A DNA stretch of 24,933 nucleotides from Bacteroidales bacterium (lineage in GTDB: Bacteria; Bacteroidota; Bacteroidia; Bacteroidales; P3), in the NCBI GenBank assembly GCA_017618625.1, contig JAFZTV010000041.1, positions 1 through 24,933 of the forward strand, given 5' to 3'. Every line of letters begins with the position of its first letter. The stretch's first letter is position 1. A model generated the notes under the pieces. It was not told the DNA's origin and made no database searches. It saw only the letters and a list, made by a program, of their open reading frames with translations. Positions 15,840-23,446 of the stretch are shown in pieces. The position numbers were made by a program, and so were the translations under genes.

Positions 15840-17267
15840 ATGCGCAGAGTTTGTACATATAGCTTGGTTTTGGTGGTAGCGCTGCTGATGCCGTCGCGCG
15901 TTGGGGCGCAGGTGCTGACGCTGGACAGCTGCCGCGCTATGGCGCTGCGCAACAACGCCACGCTCGAAAACGCACGGCTGGAGATAGAGTCGGCCAAGCA
16001 GACGAAGCTGGCGGCGCTGACCAAGTACTTCCCCACGCTGAGCCTCGCAGCAGGCTATTTCAGGTCACAGAACTACCTGATAGACGTCTCGTCGGAGGGA
16101 AGCGGCGCACAGATTGACGTGACCGCACGTTTCGACGGCGAGACGATGGAGGACCGCATCGCCAACCTACAGGCCACGCTAGACCGCTACGACATAGACG
16201 TAAACCTGCAGTCGGAGATAGACAACTTTGTCGATAGGTTCTCGTACGACATATCGCTGAAGATGATAGACCGCGGGCTTTTTGCCAACGCGGTGCTGAC
16301 GCAGCCGCTGTTTGCCGGCGGACGCATAGTGAACGGCAACCGGCTGGCGAAGGTGGGCGTGGATGTGGCTGAGCTGAAGCTGATGATGTCAGAACGCGAG
16401 GTGCTGCTCAACGTGGAGCAATACTACTGGCAGGTGGTGCTGCTGCACGGCAAGCTGCAGCCCGTGGAGCAGGCGCTGGTGCTGCTAGACACGCTGCGCC
16501 GCGACGCAGAGGCGGCACAGCAGGCGGGGCTGATAGGACGCTCGGAAGTGCTGAAAGTGCGCCTCAAACAGGCCGAGATGCAGTCGGTAAAGACACAGAT
16601 ATTGAACGGCATAGAACTCGCCACGATGGCGCTGTGCCAATACATAGGACAACCCTATTCCGAGACGCTGCGGGTGGCCATACCGCAGGAGAAGGAGCTG
16701 CAGAGCCCAGCCGCTCCGCAGGCACGGGTAGATAGCTGCGTAGTAAACCGCCCCGAATATTCCCTACTCGAGAAAGCCGTCGAAGCCGAACGGCTGCGCC
16801 GCAAGATGATAGCAGGCGAGGCGATGCCGCAGATTGCCATTGGCTCCACCTACGGTCTTACCGACGTCACCGGCTCATACCGCGCCAACGGCATATTGTT
16901 CGCCACTGTCAGCATACCGCTCACGGCATGGTGGGAGACCGCGCACAACATGAAGAAACAGCAGATGGCCGTGCGCATGGCCGAAAACAACCGCCGCAAC
17001 AACGCCGAACTCATGACCCTACAGCAACGCCAGGCCTACAACAGCCTGCGCGAGGCATACAGCCAGATTGATATCAAACGCCAAGCCGCAGACGACGCCG
17101 CAGACAACCTGGAGGAGGTGAAGATATACTACGAGGCAGGGCTGACCTCGGTATCAGACTACCTCGAGGCTCAGACACTATTCTACCAAGCCCACGACCA
17201 GCTGACCGATCAGCTGATAGACTACAAAATTAAGGAGTTGCGCTACCGACAGCTTAGCGGACAGTAA
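15840..17267 (+). CDS. TolC-like outer-membrane efflux channel
   Basis: 475 residues of the outer membrane factor family. The start MRRVCTYSLVLVVALLMPSRVGAQ is a type I signal peptide; there is no lipobox. Typical repeats are visible: LTLDSCRAMALRNNATLENARLEIESAKQTKLAALTKYFPTL split over the first half, and ESYSQID-like NSLREAYSQIDIKRQAADDAADNLEEVKIYYEAGLTSVSDYLEAQ in the second, giving two coiled-coil hairpins of the tunnel. The frame stays open upstream to 15747, but that part lies inside the MITE-like repeat and lacks signal character, so ATG 15840 is chosen; the CAAGAG just before it belongs to the repeat end. Third gene of the efflux operon. Confidence 0.92.
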   Translation: MRRVCTYSLVLVVALLMPSRVGAQVLTLDSCRAMALRNNATLENARLEIESAKQTKLAALTKYFPTLSLAAGYFRSQNYLIDVSSEGSGAQIDVTARFDGETMEDRIANLQATLDRYDIDVNLQSEIDNFVDRFSYDISLKMIDRGLFANAVLTQPLFAGGRIVNGNRLAKVGVDVAELKLMMSEREVLLNVEQYYWQVVLLHGKLQPVEQALVLLDTLRRDAEAAQQAGLIGRSEVLKVRLKQAEMQSVKTQILNGIELATMALCQYIGQPYSETLRVAIPQEKELQSPAAPQARVDSCVVNRPEYSLLEKAVEAERLRRKMIAGEAMPQIAIGSTYGLTDVTGSYRANGILFATVSIPLTAWWETAHNMKKQQMAVRMAENNRRNNAELMTLQQRQAYNSLREAYSQIDIKRQAADDAADNLEEVKIYYEAGLTSVSDYLEAQTLFYQAHDQLTDQLIDYKIKELRYRQLSGQ

Positions 17268-17290
17268 TCCATCATCCGACGTGAAACACT

Positions 17291-17334
17291 CAGCGGCTTT
17301 GCAGCGACTTTGCAGTGGCTTTGCAGCGGCTTTG
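17291..17334 (+). repeat. 11-bp tandem repeat, 4 copies
   Basis: CAGCGGCTTTG, CAGCGACTTTG, CAGTGGCTTTG, CAGCGGCTTTG in direct succession, 23 bases after the channel gene's stop and followed by a T-run. Two single-base changes among four units. Confidence 0.9.
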
Positions 17335-17399
17335 CTTTCTTTTTTTACAATTTCTCCACACAGTATTCGGCATGTGCCGAAAACTTTTTGATAGAAAAT

Positions 17400-17430
17400 T
17401 TTGGAGGTTTCAAAAATATGTGTATATTTG
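17400..17430 (+). promoter_or_regulatory. Promoter of the T9SS thioredoxin-like gene
   Basis: TTTG at 17400-17403, 19 bases, TATATTTG at 17423-17430: the best fit in the window to the Bacteroidota -33/-7 consensus with ideal spacing. It implies a leader of about 105 bases. Confidence 0.8.
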
Positions 17431-17542
17431 CACTGATTATTCGCATAGAAAACACAACAAAAACCGACAAGACAATATCGTTGTAATTTATTAATTTATC
17501 AAAGCCGATGGGCCTAATGGCATATAACAGGGCGAAATCTAT

Positions 17543-19177
17543 ATGAAGAAAGTTTTATTATTTGCTGCGACGCTCCTTCTGTCAGCAACAATGTTTGCAC
17601 AGGAGCCGATGAAAGGTGAGATTCGCTGCGCCGACTTTAATGAAAACTCGATGAAAGGCGGCGACAAAGGCGTTTCTGACTGGGGTACATTCACCAACTT
17701 CACAGCAACGGACATGAGTGGCGTCTCGCACGACATTCAGGCCTATCTTGACGCTGGCAAGTATGTGGTAATCGATTTCTTCTGCGCATGGTGCGGACCT
17801 TGCTACTCTTTCCACCAAACAGGTACTTTGGAAAACCTTTACAATACATACGGACAAGGTGGAACCAATGAATTCGTAGTTCTTTATGTTGAGGGCGAAA
17901 CCACCAACACTCCTGACCAGATTTCAGGAACCACCACAGCCCAGACATACGCAGGTTATTCAGCAGGTGACTTCACAAACGGCGGCACCAACCCCATTCC
18001 TATTATCGACGCAACTGAGGACCTTGTATATAACGTTTCAATATACGATGGCTATGTGCCGAGAGTGTATCTGTTCTGCCCCTCTGGCTTTGTATATCAG
18101 ATGTACAGCGTAGTCACCAGTTCAGCCGAGGCTTATTACAATTTCGCCACAACAAACTGCCCTACTGCTTCCACTCGTCCTATGGTTGATATCATTGCCC
18201 CCTCTGCAACCCTTGGTCAGCCTGTTACAATTAGCGCCGATGTGTTAAGTGTTGGTGATGTTACTTACGCCTGGACCTTCGAAGGCGGTTCTCCCGCTAC
18301 CGCTACAACCCAAAGTGCAACCGTTACTTGGAACACCCTCGGAATGCACAATGTTTCAGTCGTTGTCACCAATGCAGCTGGCAGCACTACTGCAAACGCC
18401 ACTGTCAACGTTATTGACTGCAGCACTGGAATCACCGCCCCATACGAAGAGAGCTTTGAAGGAGGTCTCGGATGCTGGACCGCTATATCTAACAATACCG
18501 AGAACGACGACAGCCAGGATAACGGTTTCGGCGTACGTGCGGCCGGAGACGACATTCAGACCACGATAGGTGAAGCCCACAGCGGCAACAACGTATTCCT
18601 GTTCTCAAGCTATAACCAAACTAGCGACTACACTCAGTATCTCATTTCCCCGGAACTCCATCTTAGCGGCGAGACACAACTAAGCTTCTATCTCTATGCC
18701 CAGGCAACCAACTATGGCAATGAGAAGTGCAGAGTAATGGTTTCGACAACCAACAACAACCCCTCAAGTTTCACTAATCTTGGCGACGAAATTTCAATGA
18801 CAACGGCTAAGTCCTGGACCGAATTCACCAGAACACTTCCTGCCAACACAAAATATGTTGCATTCAAATACACTGTAACAAACGACACTTGGTTCCTTGG
18901 TATCGACGACATTTCCTTCACCTCTGCTGGCGGCGGCACCCAGGGCATCAACGACGTGAACGCAACGAACGTGAAGCTCTACCCGAACCCGACCACTGGC
19001 AACCTCTACATCGACGCAGAGGGCCTGCAGAAGGTTGAGATTATCGACGCTGCCGGACGAATCGTCATGACCGAGACCACCAGCCAGGTCAACATGAGCC
19101 ACCTCGCCAACGGCGTCTATACCGTGCGTGTGATGGCCAACGGCAACAGCACCATCCAGAAAGTTGTGAAGAAATAA
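17543..19177 (+). CDS. T9SS-secreted thioredoxin-fold protein with PKD and adhesin-like domains
   Basis: 544 residues. Signal peptide MKKVLLFAATLLLSATMFAQ. Residues ~45-205 form a thioredoxin-like domain with active site CAWCGPC (81-87) and a YVPRVYLF segment holding the likely cis-Pro173. Residues ~214-290 look like a PKD domain (YAWTFEGGSPATATT, VVVTNAAGS). Residues ~298-455 resemble the cleaved-adhesin/choice-of-anchor J domain (YEESFEGGLGCW, YLISPELHLSGETQLSFYLY, WFLGIDDISF). The end (KLYPNPTTGNLYID ... GVYTVRVMANG ... VVKK) is a type A T9SS sorting domain. So it should be a surface-attached or released disulfide-active protein. Strong promoter, ATC/ATT codon use and a strong terminator suggest high expression. 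Partner and substrate are unknown. Confidence 0.88.
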   Translation: MKKVLLFAATLLLSATMFAQEPMKGEIRCADFNENSMKGGDKGVSDWGTFTNFTATDMSGVSHDIQAYLDAGKYVVIDFFCAWCGPCYSFHQTGTLENLYNTYGQGGTNEFVVLYVEGETTNTPDQISGTTTAQTYAGYSAGDFTNGGTNPIPIIDATEDLVYNVSIYDGYVPRVYLFCPSGFVYQMYSVVTSSAEAYYNFATTNCPTASTRPMVDIIAPSATLGQPVTISADVLSVGDVTYAWTFEGGSPATATTQSATVTWNTLGMHNVSVVVTNAAGSTTANATVNVIDCSTGITAPYEESFEGGLGCWTAISNNTENDDSQDNGFGVRAAGDDIQTTIGEAHSGNNVFLFSSYNQTSDYTQYLISPELHLSGETQLSFYLYAQATNYGNEKCRVMVSTTNNNPSSFTNLGDEISMTTAKSWTEFTRTLPANTKYVAFKYTVTNDTWFLGIDDISFTSAGGGTQGINDVNATNVKLYPNPTTGNLYIDAEGLQKVEIIDAAGRIVMTETTSQVNMSHLANGVYTVRVMANGNSTIQKVVKK

Positions 19178-19196
19178 GACAACTACATAAACAAAA

Positions 19197-19227
19197 AAGC
19201 CGCGGCATTAAGCTGCGGCTTTTTTTT
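19197..19227. terminator. Bidirectional rho-independent terminator
   Basis: AAGCCGCGGC (19197-19206), loop ATTAA, GCTGCGGCTT (19212-19221), with T-runs on the plus strand after it and, read from the other side, on the minus strand too. It separates the convergent T9SS and FMN-binding genes. Confidence 0.9.
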
Positions 19228-19275
19228 GCAATGTTACGAAGCTATATCATCAATGAGAGCTTCTTGTAGTAATCT

Positions 19276-19827
19276 TTATTTCAAACCTTTCAAGGCGGCC
19301 TGTAACGACTTGGCCACGCCGTTCGAGGTGTAGGTGGCGCCGGCCACGGCATCCACTTTCTTCTTGCATGCAGCCTTAGGCGAAAGTCCGTTCCACGACT
19401 TGAAGAATCCAGCCGCCTTGACACGCTGCACATACTGCGGTGTCTCGCTGTTGGCCAGCAACTCAACCGAGAGAACCTTCTTGTTCTTGTCGAGGGCAAT
19501 CATGAGCGGTGTCTCGCCGTTATAGCCCTTGATGCCATCGCTGGCGGGTTTTGAATAGACTGCATAGCCGAGGAGTTTTTTCGAGGCATCGAAAACCGAG
19601 GTCCACTTAGCCTCCTTCTTGACGCTCTTCACCGTGGGGAAGGCACGAACAATCTCCATGGCGATGCCGTCGGCGTTGACGGTCGGCTGTGCGGCTTTGG
19701 CCTGCTGATGGTGCGGGCAGTTGCCGCAGTGGTGCGCACACTGATGGTTATTGCCGGCAGGCTGCTGCGCGGCGAGCGAGCCGATGGCAAATAGTGCTAT
19801 AACACTTAACGAAAGTAACTTTTTCAT
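19276..19827 (-). CDS. Exported FMN-binding domain protein with Cys/His-rich segment
   Basis: 183 residues. Signal peptide MKKLLSLSVIALFAIGSLAA. Directly after it is a short metal-binding-like segment HQCAHHCGNCPHH (residues 28-40; Cys30, Cys34, Cys37). Residues ~85-180 match the FMN-binding domain of the NqrC/RnfG type: GYNGETPLMIALD, a KSWNGLSP segment and the flavinylation-type motif DAVAGATYTSNGV (159-171). In that family FMN is attached covalently to a Thr or Ser of the (S/A)GAT-x-(T/S) motif by an ApbE-type transferase, and the domain passes electrons in the periplasm. No ApbE gene is in the window. Monocistronic, convergent with the T9SS thioredoxin-like gene. Electron donor and acceptor unknown. 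Confidence 0.82.
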   Translation of the reverse strand: MKKLLSLSVIALFAIGSLAAQQPAGNNHQCAHHCGNCPHHQQAKAAQPTVNADGIAMEIVRAFPTVKSVKKEAKWTSVFDASKKLLGYAVYSKPASDGIKGYNGETPLMIALDKNKKVLSVELLANSETPQYVQRVKAAGFFKSWNGLSPKAACKKKVDAVAGATYTSNGVAKSLQAALKGLK

Positions 19828-19852
19828 AGTTATCTATTTTTGATGTTAATCA

Positions 19853-20617
19853 TTAAAGAATCCAATGCGAAAGGAGAATGGAAGTGGCGACGGCGGCGTT
19901 GAGCGACTCGCAGGTGTCACCGATGTTGGGTATGGTGACGCGATGAGTCAGGAACGGTTGCAACGAAGGCGATATGCCACGCGACTCGTTGCCTACAAGT
20001 ATCACGGCAGGTGTGGCGGGAGCGACGCTACGCAGGTCGTCGCCGTCGAGCACCGCGCCATAGACAGGCATCCCGCAAGAAGGGAGCCACTCGGCAAGGT
20101 CGCAACATTCGACCGAGACGCGAAAAAGGCTGCCCATGGTAGATTGCACCACCTTGGGGTTGAAGCGGCTGACCGTATCGCGGCTGCACACGATGTGCCT
20201 CACGCCGAACCAGTCGGCAGTACGTATGATTGTGCCCAGATTGCCCGGGTCTTGCAGACGGTCGAGGGCAAGAGTTATCTTCGAATTTTGAATTTCGAAT
20301 TTTGAATTTTGAAATTCGCACGCCTGCCGTTCCAGCAGCATCCACACCTTGTTGGGTTGACGGAGGGAAGAGAGGCGCTCAAGCTGCTCGTCGGAAACCA
20401 CGTACATCGAAGCGCAGAGTCCCCTACCCTGCCACAGAGCACCTTGCTCCTCAAACCAATCCCGCGTGGCGCAGAGGGTGTCGATATGTATTCCCATTGC
20501 CAGAATCTCAGATGCCAACTTCTCGCCTTCGGCCACGAAAAGGTTGTGAAGGTCGCAGAATTTTTGCTGCCGAAAAGCGGCAAGTTCCTTGAGTTTTGAT
20601 TTGGATATCGGTTCCAT
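19853..20617 (-). CDS. SpoU/TrmH-family RNA 2'-O-methyltransferase
   Basis: 254 residues. The N-terminal substrate-binding domain starts ISKSKLKELAAFRQQKF...FVAEGEKL; the SPOUT knot domain carries the three SpoU motifs LDRLQDPGNLGTIIRTADW, VILVGNESRGIS and IPNIGDTCESLNAAVATSILL. The family methylates ribose 2'-OH in rRNA or tRNA with S-adenosylmethionine. Residues ~101-113 (EFQNSKFEIQNSK), in the linker between the domains, are encoded by five 7-base repeats (20284-20318) and look like an insertion. ATG 20617 is chosen; a TTG four codons upstream is the alternative. The specific RNA target cannot be read from the sequence. Confidence 0.9.
   Translation of the reverse strand: MEPISKSKLKELAAFRQQKFCDLHNLFVAEGEKLASEILAMGIHIDTLCATRDWFEEQGALWQGRGLCASMYVVSDEQLERLSSLRQPNKVWMLLERQACEFQNSKFEIQNSKITLALDRLQDPGNLGTIIRTADWFGVRHIVCSRDTVSRFNPKVVQSTMGSLFRVSVECCDLAEWLPSCGMPVYGAVLDGDDLRSVAPATPAVILVGNESRGISPSLQPFLTHRVTIPNIGDTCESLNAAVATSILLSHWIL
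20284..20318 (+). repeat. Heptanucleotide array inside the SpoU gene (family A)
   Basis: Five exact 7-base units on the plus strand: AATTTTG, AATTTCG, AATTTTG, AATTTTG, AAATTCG. On the gene's strand they encode a Q-N-S-K-F/I type peptide without stop codons. Confidence 0.9.
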
Positions 20618-20662
20618 GCGAATAGACAATATGCTGATAAAACGTGGATTTATAAAATAAAT

Positions 20663-20693
20663 TTTGTCAGTTTGCGGAAAAGTAGTATTTTTG
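20663..20693 (+). promoter_or_regulatory. Promoter of tRNA-His (and probably mtnA operon)
   Basis: TTTG at 20663-20666, 19-base spacer, TATTTTTG at 20686-20693: full -33/-7 match with ideal spacing, about 22 bases before the tRNA. Confidence 0.8.
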
Positions 20694-20715
20694 CAACCGC
20701 TTTAAGCGACAGATG

Positions 20716-20789
20716 GTGGGCGTAGCTCAGCTGGTTAGAGTGCCGGATTGTGGTTCCGAAGGTCGTGGGTTCGAATCCCACCTCCCACC
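20716..20789 (+). tRNA. tRNA-His (anticodon GTG)
   Basis: Cloverleaf: acceptor GTGGGCG / CTCCCAC, D-stem GCTC/GAGT, anticodon loop TTGTGGT with GTG at 20750-20752, T-arm GTGGG-TTCGAAT-CCCAC, discriminator C at 20789. The base before it (G20715) can supply the G-1 characteristic of tRNA-His. CCA is not encoded. Non-standard pairs: C20721-T20783 in the acceptor stem, C20743-A20759 at the top of the anticodon stem, and a G-T wobble in the D-stem (20725-20741). Confidence 0.93.
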
Positions 20790-20793
20790 CCTG

Positions 20794-20830
20794 AAGAAGC
20801 CCGCGACAACGATGTTGCGGGCTTCTTGTA
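20794..20830 (+). terminator. Strong hairpin between tRNA-His and mtnA
   Basis: 15-bp stem with one G-T wobble: AAGAAGCCCGCGACA (20794-20808), loop ACGA, TGTTGCGGGCTTCTT (20813-20827), followed by GTAT rather than a long T-run. It ends 11 bases before the mtnA start, so it may be a terminator, attenuator or tRNA 3'-processing signal. Confidence 0.7.
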
Positions 20831-20838
20831 TAGAGACG

Positions 20839-21837
20839 ATGATGAACGATTGGGATATATGCTATTTCAGCGACGGCGGACAGGCACTTACGGTGCTAGA
20901 CCAGACACTGCTACCCAGTGAGGAGCGGTATGTGGAGCTGCGTAGCGCCGCAGAGGTGGCCGACGCCATAGCACGGCTGGTGGTGCGTGGAGCGCCACTC
21001 ATAGGTATCGCCGCCGCAATGGGACTCTGTGTAGCTGTGGGAAACGGCGAGGATTTCGAAGAGGCGCGACGCACGATAGGAGCGTCGAGACCGACGGCGG
21101 TGAACCTGTCGTGGGCGTTGGAGAGGATGGCTAAAGTCAATTCTGAATTAAGAAATTTGAATTTCGAATTGAGGGTGGAACGGCTGCGTGAAGAGGCACT
21201 GAAGATAAAAGACGAAGACGCCGAGACCTGCCACAGGATAGGGCAGTTCGGCCGCGAGCTGATAAAGGAAGGCATGGGAGTGCTGACCCACTGCAACGCA
21301 GGACACCTGGCCACAGGGCACTACGGCACGGCGCTGGCACCCATATATGCCGCTGCCGAGCAGGGGAAACGGTTCAGTGTGTATGCCGACGAAACCCGTC
21401 CTTTGCTGCAAGGGGCACGCCTGACGGCCTACGAGCTGGTGAAAAGCGGTGTGGAGACGACGCTGATATGCGACAACATGGCAGCTTCGCTGATGGCGCA
21501 AGGAAAGATAGACATAGTATTTGTGGGATGCGACCGAGTGGCCGCCAACGGCGACACCGCAAACAAGATAGGAACGCTGGGGGTGGCGGTGCTGGCCAAG
21601 CACTTCGGGGTGCCGTTCTATGTATGCGGCCCGCAGTCAACTTTCGATAGCCGCTGTGCCACAGGCGCAGACATAGTGATTGAGCAGAGACGCGGCGACG
21701 AGATAACCACCATGCACTATGCAAAGCCAATGGCGCCAAAGGGAGTGAACACCTACAACCCCTCGTTCGACGTCACTCCGCATGAACTAATCACAGGATA
21801 TATAACCGAAAGCGGAATCATGACCGCCCCATTCTAA
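20839..21837 (+). CDS. mtnA: S-methyl-5-thioribose-1-phosphate isomerase
   Basis: 332 residues of the MtnA/eIF2B-related family. It isomerises methylthioribose-1-phosphate to the ribulose form in methionine salvage, in the cytoplasm. Motifs: VVRGAPLIGIAAAMG (48-62), THCNAGHLATGHYGTALAP with catalytic Cys152, and GCDRVAANGDTANKIGT with catalytic Asp232. Residues ~101-112 (NSELRNLNFELR), in the variable segment after LSWALERM, come from a 7-base repeat array (21139-21173). The open frame extends back through the tRNA; MMNDWDICYF fits the family start and ATG 20839 or 20842 lies just after the hairpin. Likely co-transcribed with rbfA (19 bases downstream). Other salvage genes are not in the window; ribose-1,5-bisphosphate isomerases are the nearest alternative. 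Confidence 0.92.
   Translation: MMNDWDICYFSDGGQALTVLDQTLLPSEERYVELRSAAEVADAIARLVVRGAPLIGIAAAMGLCVAVGNGEDFEEARRTIGASRPTAVNLSWALERMAKVNSELRNLNFELRVERLREEALKIKDEDAETCHRIGQFGRELIKEGMGVLTHCNAGHLATGHYGTALAPIYAAAEQGKRFSVYADETRPLLQGARLTAYELVKSGVETTLICDNMAASLMAQGKIDIVFVGCDRVAANGDTANKIGTLGVAVLAKHFGVPFYVCGPQSTFDSRCATGADIVIEQRRGDEITTMHYAKPMAPKGVNTYNPSFDVTPHELITGYITESGIMTAPF
21139..21173 (+). repeat. Heptanucleotide array inside mtnA (family A)
   Basis: Five 7-base units: AATTCTG, AATTAAG, AAATTTG, AATTTCG, AATTGAG. Same AATTnnG consensus and same unit number as in the SpoU gene. In this orientation unmodified AATTTTG repeats would create TGA in every frame; the substitutions present remove all stops. 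Confidence 0.85.
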
Positions 21838-21856
21838 CCCTCCAACATTTTAACCT

Positions 21857-22228
21857 ATGGAATCGACACGACAAAATAAGATTGCACGGCTCATTCAGCA
21901 AGACATGGGCAGCATATTCCTTAAAGAGATGAAGCCGAAACTGGGCAACTCGCTTATAACGGTGACCGAAGTGCGCATCACGCCCGACCTTTCGATAGCC
22001 CGCGTGTATGTGAGCATACTGCCTATCGGGACCATGCCCGAGAGCGAGCCCGCCGTGACGGCGACCAAAGAGACGGTGATGGCCGCCATAAACGCCAACA
22101 ACGCCGACCTGCGCAGACGACTGGGCATGCTGGAAGGCAAGCAGCTGAGGATTATTCCCGAGCTGGAGTTTCATCTTGACACCACGCTCGACCAGATGGA
22201 GAACATAGAAAAACTGCTCAAACAGTGA
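21857..22228 (+). CDS. rbfA: Ribosome-binding factor A
   Basis: 123 residues, usual length. RbfA binds the 30S subunit near the 5' helix of 16S rRNA and assists its late maturation. The start ESTRQNKIARLIQQDMGSIF, then ITVTEVRITPDLSIARVYVS and the C-terminal LRIIPELEFHLDTTLDQMENIEKLL are the family signature with a KH-type fold. It starts 19 bases after mtnA and its TGA overlaps the GTG start of the next gene (GTGA at 22225-22228), which indicates translational coupling. Confidence 0.94.
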   Translation: MESTRQNKIARLIQQDMGSIFLKEMKPKLGNSLITVTEVRITPDLSIARVYVSILPIGTMPESEPAVTATKETVMAAINANNADLRRRLGMLEGKQLRIIPELEFHLDTTLDQMENIEKLLKQ

Positions 22229-23442
22229 ACCTGCCGCATTTCATAGCCAGGCGATACCTTTTCGCACGCAAGCGGAAAAGCGTGATAAACGTGATTTCGT
22301 GGATTTCGCTTGTGGGGCTGAGCGTCGCGTCGATGGCACTGATAGTGGTGCTTTCGGTATATAACGGCATCGGAGGGCTGACGCAGAAGCTGTTCAATGT
22401 GTTCGACCCCCAATTGATGATTGAAAAATACGAAGGCAAGAGCTTCGAGGCCGACCGCGCGCTGATGGACAAGGTGGAAGCCGTGGAGGGAGTGCGCACA
22501 GTGAGCAAAATAGTGGAGGAGAACGCGTGGGTGACCTACCGTCAGAACCAAGCCATAGTGCAGCTGAGAGGCGTTGACGACAACTACCCCGCAATAACGG
22601 GTATTGACACGATGATATTCGACGGCGACTATGTGTTCCGCCGATATGTCAACGGGCAGATTATAAGCTACGGGGTGCTTGGTGCGCTGATATACGACCA
22701 ACTCGGGCTGCGAGGGCTTGCCAACGAGCCTATGGCGGTACACATACCCAAACGCGGCAAAGGCATAGGGCTCTCGATTGACGACGCGTTCAACACCGGC
22801 TACCTCTACCTGGGCGGCACCTTCTACATACAGCAGGAGATAGACAGCAAGTATGTGCTGGCAGACATAGACTTTGTGAGAGACCTGCTGGACTACGGCA
22901 AGGACGAATGCACCTCGCTGGCAATCGCGCTCGACACAAAAGCCAACGTGAAACGAGTGAAACAGCAGATGAAGGAGGCGCTGGGCGCAGAGTACCTGGT
23001 GAAAGACCGCTTCGACCAGCAGCCGCTCTACTTCAAGATATACCGTTCGGAGCGGCTGGGTATTATACTGATACTTTCGCTGATAGTGCTTATCTCGACG
23101 CTGAACCTGATTGCATCGCTGTCGCTGCTCATCATCGACAAACGTCGCGACATAGCCACGATGCGCAGCATGGGAATGGAACGCCGCACAGTGAGGCAGG
23201 TGTTCTTCAGAGAGGGGCTGCTGATAAGCGCCGTAGGCGTGGTGGCGGGACTGGTACTTGGTTTTATCGTTTGTTTCCTGCAACAGACGTTCGGCATCAT
23301 AAAGATGGGCAACAACTTCGTGGTGAGCGCATTCCCCGTGGAAATGCATTTCACTGACTTCTTGCTGACATTCGTTCTGGTGATGCTGCTGAGCACGGTG
23401 GCCGTGTGGTTCACCACCCGAAGGGCGAAAATACCGAACTAA
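22225..23442 (+). CDS. LolC/LolE-family ABC transporter permease
   Basis: 405 residues. One transmembrane helix near the N-terminus (VISWISLVGLSVASMALIVVLSV), a large periplasmic MacB-like domain (~residues 50-265) and three C-terminal helices in an FtsX-like domain (LGIILILSLIVLISTLNLIASLSLLI, GLLISAVGVVAGLVLGFIVCFL, FLLTFVLVMLLSTVAVWF). The opening FIARRYLFARKRKSVINVISWISLVG is typical of LolC/E, which extracts lipoproteins from the inner membrane for transfer to LolA. The GTG start overlaps rbfA by four bases. No LolD ATPase gene adjoins, so the ATPase must be elsewhere. Another FtsX-type permease role cannot be ruled out. Confidence 0.88.
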   Translation: MNLPHFIARRYLFARKRKSVINVISWISLVGLSVASMALIVVLSVYNGIGGLTQKLFNVFDPQLMIEKYEGKSFEADRALMDKVEAVEGVRTVSKIVEENAWVTYRQNQAIVQLRGVDDNYPAITGIDTMIFDGDYVFRRYVNGQIISYGVLGALIYDQLGLRGLANEPMAVHIPKRGKGIGLSIDDAFNTGYLYLGGTFYIQQEIDSKYVLADIDFVRDLLDYGKDECTSLAIALDTKANVKRVKQQMKEALGAEYLVKDRFDQQPLYFKIYRSERLGIILILSLIVLISTLNLIASLSLLIIDKRRDIATMRSMGMERRTVRQVFFREGLLISAVGVVAGLVLGFIVCFLQQTFGIIKMGNNFVVSAFPVEMHFTDFLLTFVLVMLLSTVAVWFTTRRAKIPN

Positions 23443-23446
23443 CGCA

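Noticed and set aside
20713..20838. N-terminal extension of the mtnA frame through the tRNA
   Set aside because: The extension translates the tRNA and the hairpin; MtnA homology begins at MMNDWD.
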